The notes under the pieces were generated by a model. It did no database searches and was not told the origin of the DNA. It saw nothing but the letters and a program-made list of their open reading frames with translations. A stretch of 5,085 bases of DNA from contig CAJVYK010000137.1 in the NCBI GenBank assembly GCA_913009865.1, positions 1-5,085 on the forward strand, read 5' to 3'. Position numbers and translations under genes: made by a program. Positions 1 to 4,555 of this stretch are shown here, one piece after another (within the stretch, counting starts at the first letter, position 1; every line of letters starts with the position of its first letter). The stretch is from an uncultured bacterium. Its GTDB lineage: Bacteria > Planctomycetota > Phycisphaerae > Sedimentisphaerales > Anaerobacaceae.

Positions 1-420
1 AACCATATGCTTTTTCAAATCTGACGAAAACCATATGCTTTTTGAAATCTGATGAAAACCATATGCTTTTTGAAATCTGATGAAAACCATATGCTTTTTC
101 AAATCTGACGAAAACCATATGCTTTTTGAAATCTGATGAAAACCATATGCTTTTTGAAATCTGATGAAAACCATATGCTTTTTCAAATCTGACGAAAACC
201 ATATGCTTTTTCAAATCTGACGAAAACCATATGCTTTTTCAAATCTGACGAAAACCATATGCTTTTTCAAATCTGACGAAAACCATATGCTTTTTGAAAT
301 CTGATGAAAACCATATGCTTTTTCAAATCTGACGAAAACCATATGCTTTTTGAAATCTGATGAAAACCATATGCTTTTTCAAATCTGACGAAAACCATAT
401 GCTTTTTGAAATCTGATGAA
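1..420. repeat. 28-bp tandem repeat array, 15 copies, two alternating variants
   Basis: Fifteen uninterrupted 28-bp units start at 1, 29, 57 and so on to 393. Each begins AACCATATGCTTTTT and ends in a GAA. Only two positions vary, and always together: C at unit position 16 with C at 25 (copies 1, 4, 7-10, 12, 14) or G at 16 with T at 25 (copies 2, 3, 5, 6, 11, 13, 15). There are no spacers, so this is not CRISPR. The period is not a multiple of three and every unit holds a TGA, so no long frame runs through it. Each unit contains the palindrome CATATG. The array touches the window edge, so the true copy number is unknown, and short-read assembly may have misjudged it. Function is unknown: iteron-like protein binding sites or a plain minisatellite are both possible. 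Confidence 0.95.
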
Positions 421-448
421 AAAAGTTTGCTTTTCAGACATTGGCAAA
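421..448. repeat. decayed sixteenth copy of the 28-bp repeat
   Basis: Directly after the last perfect unit, this stretch keeps the TTTGCTTTTCAGA core in register with the ATGCTTTTTCAAATCTGA part of the repeat but has several changes. A further loose resemblance (AAATGCTTTTAATCT) sits at 510-524. This is how the edge of an expanding minisatellite often looks: homogenised units inside, diverged units at the border. Confidence 0.5.
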
Positions 449-706
449 AAACTGGCTATGTCCACCATTTTCTCTTTTAGTGCGATTTTGGGGATTTCTA
501 TAATTTTGTCAAATGCTTTTAATCTTTGCTGGTAAATAAGCCGTTATTTGCCATTTTTTGCCTCTACCCTACCCAAGCTACCCTCAGACCAGAGATCGGC
601 GATTTGGTGAGCAACCCAGCGACAGGCGGGCGGTATGTAATTGATTATTGAAAGAAACGGTCCCGGCGGGAGACGGCATCGTTAGTTTTGAGTTGATTTT
701 AACAAG
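449..706. other. gene-free AT-rich stretch between repeat array and structured region
   Basis: No frame with a plausible start and useful length was found on either strand. A perfect -10 hexamer TATAAT lies at 499-504, but the matching -35 position (about 476-481) is poor, so a promoter here is only a weak possibility. A pyrimidine-rich stretch at 564-583 repeats TACCC three times. A short hairpin TCCC-GGC-GGGA lies at 661-671. Nothing else identifiable was seen. Confidence 0.5.
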
Positions 707-782
707 GCTGACGCGGGCGGAAGCATCGGTTGAACCGCCTGAGAGAGCAGTAGCAGCTGCTCAATCATTTTTTCGCGTCAGC
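707..782. repeat. nested inverted repeats (three-way-junction-like)
   Basis: The outer arms GCTGACGCG (707-715) and CGCGTCAGC (774-782) are a perfect 9-bp inverted repeat. They enclose two smaller hairpins: GGCGG/CCGCC (716-720/735-739) and GAGCAG/CTGCTC (745-750/757-762), the second overlapping the 10-bp perfect palindrome AGCAGCTGCT (752-761). As RNA or single-stranded DNA this would fold into a closed stem with two side arms. It could be a small structured RNA, a cruciform recognised by a protein, or a mobile-element end. I recognise no known family. Confidence 0.55.
745..773 (+). terminator. possible rho-independent terminator
   Basis: The hairpin GAGCAG-tagcag-CTGCTC (745-762) is followed after five bases by six T (768-773). 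The stem is short and the gap before the T run is longer than usual, so the signal is weak. The same bases form part of the larger nested structure at 707-782, which may be the real reason for the symmetry. If active, it would end transcription arriving from the repeat side before the promoter at 1004. Confidence 0.3.
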
Positions 783-791
783 ATAATCTAA

Positions 792-959
792 GTTCATAAA
801 AAACATCGGAGATTGAGTAACGTTTAGTTGAAAAAATTGCCGGTGATAGACCTTATTGAGATTGCTCAAAAGCAGAGACATCTGCATTTGCTCGGTAAAA
901 TCTAGGAAAACCGGCATTTGACCAGAACAGAACTCGAAGAATTAGCTGGAGGCGGTTGA
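792..959 (+). pseudogene. remnant of a small phage-type protein gene, broken by two TAG codons
   Basis: One frame runs from just after a TAA (789-791) to TGA 957-959 and is interrupted only by TAG at 825-827 and 903-905. Between the two stops it reads LKKLPVIDLIEIAQKQRHLH followed by LLGKI, and after the second ENRHLTRTELEELAGGG. The text is protein-like, and a Gln codon (CAG) would fit smoothly at the second stop. The pattern (H-L-x-L-L-x-K-[I/L]-...-L-[ST]-R-x-E-L-x-E-L) resembles what I remember of the N-terminal part of small HTH proteins in planctomycete phages. No ATG and no well-placed ribosome site was found; the best start would be TTG 813 or TTG 828. I read it as a decayed 5'-truncated gene. 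A TAG-recoding explanation is not supported by the neighbouring genes, none of which has an in-frame TAG. Confidence 0.4.
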
Positions 960-1003
960 TTATGGTCAGCCAGTAAAATAAATTTGATTTTTCTCAAAAA
1001 CCC

Positions 1004-1031
1004 TTGCAATCCTGCCAGATGTGGCCATAAT
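1004..1031 (+). promoter_or_regulatory. probable sigma70-type promoter of the gene block
   Basis: TTGCAA (1004-1009, four of six consensus matches) and CATAAT (1026-1031, five of six) are separated by 16 bp. Transcription would start near 1038, giving a leader of roughly 130 nt before the first gene at 1170. It is the best-placed promoter-like sequence upstream of the co-directional genes. Confidence 0.45.
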
Positions 1032-1044
1032 TGGAAGTATGAAA

Positions 1045-1162
1045 CCCGTAGAGTCAAATCTGTTAATCAATTCAGAGAATGCGGCCAAGGTAAGTCTATC
1101 CGTAAGGACGACTGCGCCTCTACGGGGCGTCATTAACCCTTGGCCACCTTTTTTGAAAGGAG
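1045..1162 (+). promoter_or_regulatory. structured 5' leader with interleaved helices and sequestered ribosome site
   Basis: Perfect complementary pairs are CCCGTAGAG (1045-1053) with CTCTACGGG (1118-1126), and GGCCAAGG (1083-1090) with CCTTGGCC (1138-1145). Their order is A-B-A'-B', so they either form a pseudoknot or exclude each other. GTTAAT (1062-1067) can also pair with ATTAAC (1132-1137), and CGCC/GGCG (1115-1118/1126-1129) is a competing local hairpin. The B' arm is followed by ACCTTTTTT, and CCTTT (1147-1151) can pair with AAAGG (1156-1160), which is the Shine-Dalgarno of the next gene. The layout fits a cis-regulatory leader (attenuator, riboswitch-like element or protein-binding autoregulation). 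No known riboswitch class is recognised. Confidence 0.4.
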
Positions 1163-1169
1163 ATTCATT

Positions 1170-1385
1170 ATGGCCTCTCAACACAAAGATGACGATTCGG
1201 GTTTCTATGAAGCACTTTTAGCCTGTGGCTTTAGTGCAGACGAACTGTTTGAGACAGAAGCCGACGAAGAAAAGCTCGTTGATTTTTTAATAGGATTCGT
1301 TGATTTCTCACAAGGTCTCAACGCAATAGAAAGAAAAGTTTTATTCTTGGGTTTAGCAAAATTGGAGAGAGAATTTCAGACCTGA
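1170..1385 (+). CDS. small acidic protein of unknown function (71 aa)
   Basis: The start is ATG 1170, seven bases after a strong GAAAGGAG (1155-1162). An upstream TTG at 1140 in the same frame lies before that site and is not needed. The product is 71 aa with 16 Asp/Glu against 6 Lys/Arg (net about -10): an acidic stretch D7-D9, a second cluster E28-E34, then hydrophobic helical segments (about 36-46 and 53-65). It has no signal peptide and no clear membrane segment, so it is probably cytoplasmic. It is the first gene after the promoter and structured leader and lies 33 bp before the MutS-I gene, probably in the same transcript. I recognise no family. Small acidic proteins at the head of phage operons sometimes act as DNA mimics or inhibitors, but nothing here shows that. 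Confidence 0.75.
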   Translation: MASQHKDDDSGFYEALLACGFSADELFETEADEEKLVDFLIGFVDFSQGLNAIERKVLFLGLAKLEREFQT

Positions 1386-1418
1386 AGCTGAAGCAAATGA
1401 CTGGGTAGGGGTTTTATT

Positions 1419-1919
1419 ATGGGAATATCAGAAACCACACAATCAAAACAACAAATTAACAAATTCCAGCAAGTGTTTTGCAAATTCAAAAAGAGATACC
1501 CTGGGGCCCTGCTTTTCTTTCGCTTCGGTGATTTCTATGAGGTGTTCTTTGATGATGCCGAGATATGCTCGCAGGTTTGCGGCCTGGACTTAATAGAGCA
1601 AGAGAAAAACGGCGAGCTTATTCCATTGGTCACTACACCGTTTTGGCTCATTGACAGACATATAAAAGAAATACTGAAAGCCGGCATTAAAGTCAGTCTG
1701 TGCGAACAGGTAGAAACGACAACGCGGACAGGTGAAAGTGTTAAACACGATGTTGTGCGAACTATGTCTCCTCAGTGTAAAAGCCAAACGGCAGAGATAG
1801 GAAACCCGGACGTTGTTAGATGCGTTCATCGCCCACAGTTGCGACTGGTTTCAGTGGACGAAAACGGGGAGATTGTAGCGGTGGCCGGCTCTGGGCCGCA
1901 AAAGAAATTTGAGAGGTAA
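1419..1919 (+). CDS. stand-alone MutS domain I (mismatch-recognition domain) protein
   Basis: ATG 1419 follows TAGGGG with seven-base spacing. The 166-aa product matches the N-terminal mismatch-recognition domain of MutS over about residues 13-118. The segment YPGALLFFRFGDFYEVFFDD (27-46) contains the F-x-E signature (F39, E41), corresponding to the Phe and Glu that contact the mismatched base in E. coli MutS (F36, E38). I-P (68-69) is followed by a divergent LVTTPFW where MutS usually has MAGVPYH, then KAGIKVSLCEQVE (87-99) and VVRTMSP (112-118), where domain I normally ends. Full MutS is about 800-900 aa; connector, lever, clamp and ATPase domains are absent, so this cannot be a repair ATPase. 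Residues 119-166 are an unrelated short tail. As an inference it may bind distorted DNA or interfere with host mismatch repair. The next gene starts two bases after its stop. Confidence 0.85.
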   Translation: MGISETTQSKQQINKFQQVFCKFKKRYPGALLFFRFGDFYEVFFDDAEICSQVCGLDLIEQEKNGELIPLVTTPFWLIDRHIKEILKAGIKVSLCEQVETTTRTGESVKHDVVRTMSPQCKSQTAEIGNPDVVRCVHRPQLRLVSVDENGEIVAVAGSGPQKKFER

Positions 1920-1921
1920 GT

Positions 1922-2185
1922 ATGATGGCTCATAAAGACGAAATTAGAACACAGACTCAAGCCGCGGATTACTGCCATTGTTCCACTGCTAATATCAGCT
2001 GTTGGGTGAACAGAGGATGGCTGAAAAAAAGTGAAGATGGATTCTTTTATCGTGAGGACCTTAATGAATGTGTAGGACGCGCGATATGTTTAAGCGAAAA
2101 ATTGATAAAGATGAATGACAATTGGTGCGCCATCAGCCAAGTCTTGCAAAAGGCGCGTAACGAAATAGTTAAACTTTACGGATAG
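1922..2185 (+). CDS. small helix-turn-helix DNA-binding protein (MerR/Nu1-like fold)
   Basis: Either ATG 1922 or ATG 1925 may start it; GAGAGG at 1911-1916, inside the end of the previous gene, suits 1925 slightly better, so coupling is likely. The 87-aa product has a winged-helix pattern: TQAADYCHCSTANISCWVNR (about 12-31), then GWLKKSEDGFFYREDLNE with a beta wing, then two helices to the end. This layout is shared by MerR-type regulators, excisionases and the DNA-binding part of small terminase subunits such as lambda Nu1. With no large terminase nearby, a regulator is as likely as a packaging protein. It has four Cys (C18, C20, C27, C50) but no regular zinc motif. It ends in TAG followed four bases later by TGA, so read-through would add almost nothing. 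Confidence 0.75.
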   Translation: MMAHKDEIRTQTQAADYCHCSTANISCWVNRGWLKKSEDGFFYREDLNECVGRAICLSEKLIKMNDNWCAISQVLQKARNEIVKLYG

Positions 2186-2213
2186 TCAGAATGAGAACTG
2201 CAGAAAGCATCTG

Positions 2214-2567
2214 ATGGAAACTTTAAAGGCTAACAAAAGAGGGATGTCCAGGCAGGAAGCTAAAGACAAGGCCGAAAAACACATAGACGAACATAAGTAT
2301 CCGGGCCTGAAAAAGCTTGTCAGGATAATTGGCTGTGCTCCGAATACTTTAAGGCGGGCTGTGAAGAATTCTAAAAAGCTGTCTATTGCTAAAGAGCGAT
2401 ACGAAAACCCTCAACTGCCAACACTTAGAGACAAGGGGCTTGAGTGGGTCAAGGGTATGCCACCGGATGTTCGTTGTCTGGCCTGCGGTCAGGTTTGGGA
2501 TGTAATATATGGCGGCGGGCTGAATCGGCATTGTCCAAACAAATGTAACGTTCATTTGCAGCTGTGA
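2214..2567 (+). CDS. unknown protein with possible HTH and C-terminal zinc ribbon (117 aa)
   Basis: The frame starts at ATG 2214, with ATG 2244 (residue 11) as an alternative; neither has a good ribosome site. A seven-codon minicistron (ATG 2191 to TGA 2212-2214) ends on the start in a TGATG overlap, which could pass ribosomes on. The N-terminal half is basic and helical; GLKKLVRIIGCAPNTLRRAV (31-50) looks like a helix-turn-helix. The C-terminal part has C88-x2-C91 and C107-x3-C111 (H106 adjacent) around an aromatic hairpin, as in zinc ribbons. It is probably a nucleic-acid-binding protein. It lies 28 bp after the HTH gene and before the hairpin-rich gap. I recognise no family, and the role is unknown. 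Confidence 0.65.
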   Translation: METLKANKRGMSRQEAKDKAEKHIDEHKYPGLKKLVRIIGCAPNTLRRAVKNSKKLSIAKERYENPQLPTLRDKGLEWVKGMPPDVRCLACGQVWDVIYGGGLNRHCPNKCNVHLQL

Positions 2568-2577
2568 AAAAATCGGT

Positions 2578-2603
2578 GTAGGGCCAGTTCTGTCTGGCCC
2601 TGC
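2578..2603 (+). terminator. strong hairpin after the 117-aa gene
   Basis: AGGGCCAG (2580-2587) pairs perfectly with CTGGCCCT (2594-2601) around a six-base loop, and two more pairs (one G-T) extend the stem to 2578-2603. It begins 10 bp after the stop codon at 2567. No T run follows, so a classical rho-independent terminator is doubtful. It may instead be an RNA-stability or processing element. Confidence 0.4.
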
Positions 2604-2626
2604 ACTATAGAAATAAGTGCTCGGGA

Positions 2627-2709
2627 TGGCCAGATTGCAACTGGTCAAGCGGTACGGGTGGCAGCAACGCTTCATTCACCTGTCGCGTTGCTCTGCCTGA
2701 ACCGACCCG
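2627..2709 (+). ncRNA. hairpin-rich leader or small structured RNA before the 224-aa gene
   Basis: Two hairpins follow the one at 2578. The first is TGGCCAG/CTGGTCA (2627-2633/2641-2647, one G-T pair). The second is longer: CGGGT/ACCCG (2655-2659/2705-2709) outside, GGCAG/CTGCC (2660-2664/2693-2697), a two-base bulge, and CAACGC/GCGTTG (2665-2670/2685-2690) at the tip. The structure stops 21 bases before ATG 2731. The GGCCAG motif of this first hairpin repeats that at 2582-2587, so the arms could swap partners. This could be a cis-regulatory leader or a separate small RNA. No known family is recognised. Confidence 0.35.
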
Positions 2710-2730
2710 GGGAAAGACAGGCGAAAAAGA

Positions 2731-3405
2731 ATGAATCTTTTAGAAATTGCTGAAGCCGTTGATAAATTGGTTATGGAACCTGCCAAAATGCAACAATGGC
2801 GTTCGCAGGTTGTTAGCGTGTTAAGGTCAATTAAAAACCACGAAGCCAAGGAGGGGAACAAAACCAAGCATCCGTGGCCGTTTGGACATAAGAAATTTAG
2901 AGCTATCGACCCTGCGAAGGATATGGCATCGCTTTACATGATCTTAGCGATCTGCCATGACGACCAGTTGAGGTTAAATTCTATTATCACAGATGAGATC
3001 AAGGCGATATATCCTCAACAATGCAAATATCCAAATGTCTGTGATTATTGCCGCTTTGAAAAAATGCTTGATAGATACCTTGCGTATGTCGAAGACCTTG
3101 GTAGTTGCGGCGGCGATGAACGGCAAGCTGAAGATAGCGAAGGTGAAGGTGAAATAGCAAATACGCCGCTTACACTGGTAGAATTCTTAGAAAAATATTG
3201 TGAAACCGGGGGATACTCAAAAAACCGCCTCAAGAGCCTAAGGGCACGTTTACAAAAAGCACACAACCGAAAAATCACTTTGCCAAAGCACGTAGGCGAA
3301 TGGAAGTCAGGTCAAAGCAAAAGGTATAAACTTCGTGATCTTTTAAATAATTGGCCAACCTACTGCAAGAAGATGCCAGTCATTCCACCTCTTAAGCATA
3401 CCTAA
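2731..3405 (+). CDS. probable mobile-element regulator with Cys cluster and C-terminal DNA-binding region (224 aa)
   Basis: ATG 2731 is preceded by GACAGG (2716-2721) and a purine-rich stretch. The N-terminal 95 residues are mostly helical, with HPWPFGHKKFRAID (47-60) and a helix around 64-78. A cysteine cluster C98, C104, C107 (in QCKYPNVCDYC) might bind metal. An acidic linker (about 120-142) leads to a basic C-terminal domain (146-224) with TLVEFLEKYCE, SLRARLQKAHNRK and YKLRDLLNNWPTY. I remember the last motif, with a Pro-rich ending, from planctomycete phage-type HTH proteins, but cannot name a family. The protein is probably cytoplasmic and DNA-binding. It follows a structured 163-bp gap, so it may be under separate control from the MutS-I group. 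Confidence 0.75.
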   Translation: MNLLEIAEAVDKLVMEPAKMQQWRSQVVSVLRSIKNHEAKEGNKTKHPWPFGHKKFRAIDPAKDMASLYMILAICHDDQLRLNSIITDEIKAIYPQQCKYPNVCDYCRFEKMLDRYLAYVEDLGSCGGDERQAEDSEGEGEIANTPLTLVEFLEKYCETGGYSKNRLKSLRARLQKAHNRKITLPKHVGEWKSGQSKRYKLRDLLNNWPTYCKKMPVIPPLKHT

Positions 3406-3506
3406 AAAGCAAAAAAGCGGCTACAAGCGACTCTAAAAGCGTTCCTAAGCGGGAAAAGCAAAACCCTATCATTGAAGGATATTTTCTCGCCTGTATTTTG
3501 GAGGTT

Positions 3507-3710
3507 ATGAAAGATGATTCGCAAAAATCGCAATATGTAAACGCCGCAACCATCGGGGATTTATTTGGTGTGAACTCAAGTACGATTCGGCGCTGGGCAC
3601 GTGATGGTCAAATCCCAAAGGTCATTTTACCAAGTGGGCGATTTGTCTTTAATCCCAAGGCCGTACTTTTGGCACTCAAAAAGCGAGGGGTAAACCATGC
3701 AAATTGCTGA
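3507..3710 (+). CDS. excisionase/MerR-type helix-turn-helix protein (67 aa)
   Basis: ATG 3507 follows GGAGG (3500-3504) by only two bases, which is tight. TTG 3498 in the same frame is an alternative but has no ribosome site. The same frame stays open upstream to 3396, so a non-ATG or longer form cannot be excluded. The product reads YVNAATIGDLFGVNSSTIRR (10-29), WARDGQIP (30-37), then a beta wing with GRFVFNP (44-50) and helix KAVLLALKKR: the standard winged-helix layout of excisionases and MerR-like DNA-binding proteins (HTH_17 type). Such proteins guide recombination directionality or repress phage promoters. The last 14 bases overlap the start of the next HTH gene, so the pair is probably translated together. 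Confidence 0.8.
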   Translation: MKDDSQKSQYVNAATIGDLFGVNSSTIRRWARDGQIPKVILPSGRFVFNPKAVLLALKKRGVNHANC

Positions 3711-3945
3711 GGTGTCACTACTTTTATCTGCTAAGCAGGCAGCGGCGGCAATCGGTGTGGGGAAATCGTTCTTTTACTGTCTACATTCATCAGGGCGTCT
3801 CGGACCATTGCCAGTTCACCTCGGGCGCCGAACATTATGGAACAGGCAAGAATTGGAATCGTGGGTTCAACAGGGTTGTCCGGCAAGAGACAAATGGCAG
3901 GAATTAAAAAAACAGAGGCCAGATAATGCCCAAACAAATGGTTGA
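3697..3945 (+). CDS. AlpA/excisionase-family helix-turn-helix protein (82 aa)
   Basis: ATG 3697 has a good GAGGGG (3685-3690) six bases upstream. The domain spans about 8-58: LLSAKQAAAAIGVGKSFFYC (9-28, turn at GVGKS), then LHSSGRLGPLPVHLGRRTLW (29-48) forming the wing and RQELESWV as the final helix. It ends with GCPARDKW (60-67), a tail I associate with the many small AlpA-like proteins of planctomycete mobile elements. AlpA proteins activate prophage excision or late functions by binding DNA. The gene overlaps its HTH partner by 14 bp upstream and the tail gene by 20 bp downstream. That overlap ties a regulator directly to structural genes, which is unusual in tailed phages. The family call is firm; the exact role is not known. 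Confidence 0.85.
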   Translation: MQIAEVSLLLSAKQAAAAIGVGKSFFYCLHSSGRLGPLPVHLGRRTLWNRQELESWVQQGCPARDKWQELKKQRPDNAQTNG

Positions 3946-4501
3946 AATAAAATTCGATGAGAAAAGGTTGAGGGGGATCCAAAAGATGCTCCGCAGTATC
4001 CCGAATGGAATGCCTAAGGTGATGACATGGGCGATAAACAGGACCGCAACAAGCGCTAAGGCGGGAATTGTTAAGAGCATTGCGGGTGAAGTTAATGTAA
4101 AACAAAAATCTATAAGGACCAGAATTACAAAAGAAAAAGCGACTTATAGCAGTTGGCAGGCTCGGTTAGGTATTTCTACAAAACGAATATCACTGATTAG
4201 TTTCAAGGGTACCAGTCAAACGAAAAAAGGTGTTGGGTACCGGATTGATGCCGGCGGTGCTCGTAAATTGGTACCATCAGCATTTATAGGCACACCACGA
4301 CGTACAGGATTTGCTGGTGTTCTTAAGCGAATGTCGAAACACAGGTATCCATTAGCCTGGCTCAGAGGTCCATCACTCGGTCATATATTTGAAGAGGCAC
4401 CAAGTGTGGTTAAAGAAGTAACAGAATCAACTTCTGAAAAACTGGTTAAGAATATCGATACACGAATAAAGTATCTTTTAGAAAAACACAGAGCGAAATG
4501 A
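3926..4501 (+). CDS. gpZ-like phage minor tail protein (191 aa)
   Basis: ATG 3926 follows AGAGG (3914-3918) by seven bases and overlaps the previous gene by 20 bp. The 191-aa length is close to the roughly 190 residues of lambda gpZ. Family-like features are the helix WAINRTATSAKAGIVKSIAG (35-54) with the N-R-T-A pattern, VKQKSIRTRITKEKAT (58-73), a middle beta region with ISLISFKG (88-95), GVGYRIDAGGARKLVPSAFI (101-120), then a region with LRGPSLGHIFEE and a basic helical end. In lambda, gpZ acts at the head-proximal end of the tail tube during completion. It is strongly basic, as usual for the family. Its presence identifies the block as a tailed-phage (siphovirus-like or defective) morphogenesis module. 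Confidence 0.8.
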   Translation: MPKQMVEIKFDEKRLRGIQKMLRSIPNGMPKVMTWAINRTATSAKAGIVKSIAGEVNVKQKSIRTRITKEKATYSSWQARLGISTKRISLISFKGTSQTKKGVGYRIDAGGARKLVPSAFIGTPRRTGFAGVLKRMSKHRYPLAWLRGPSLGHIFEEAPSVVKEVTESTSEKLVKNIDTRIKYLLEKHRAK

Positions 4502-4504
4502 ATA

Positions 4505-4516
4505 CACCGAGCGGTG
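4505..4516. repeat. small palindrome between the tail genes
   Basis: CACCG-AG-CGGTG is a 5-bp inverted repeat with a two-base centre, lying four bases after the gpZ stop in the 54-bp gap. It could be a protein-binding site or chance; there is no T run. Confidence 0.25.
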
Positions 4517-4555
4517 AAATAAAAAGGGAAAATTGATTTTGAGAAAGGAATTAAA

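Noticed and set aside
1..420. CRISPR array
   Set aside because: The 28-bp units abut without spacers and no cas-like gene is present.
682..768. Minus-strand 28-codon frame starting MIEQLLLL
   Set aside because: Short, without a clear ribosome site, and it reads through the nested inverted repeats.
792..959. Genome-wide recoding of TAG to glutamine
   Set aside because: None of the eight intact genes has an in-frame TAG, and one ends at TAG with TGA close behind.
966..1184. Minus-strand 72-aa frame
   Set aside because: It overlaps the promoter, structured leader and start of the first gene, lacks a convincing ribosome site and resembles no protein I know.
1021..1221. Plus-strand 66-aa frame in the leader
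   Set aside because: No ribosome site, low protein-like quality, and it overlaps the better-supported gene at 1170.
1419..1919. Frameshifted full-length MutS
   Set aside because: The downstream DNA encodes an HTH protein in all plausible continuation, with no clamp or Walker motifs in any frame of the window.
2349..2675. Minus-strand 108-aa frame
   Set aside because: Mostly antisense to the 117-aa gene and the hairpins; composition is not protein-like.
3731..4105. Minus-strand 124-aa frame
   Set aside because: Antisense to the AlpA-like and gpZ-like genes, both of which have family features.
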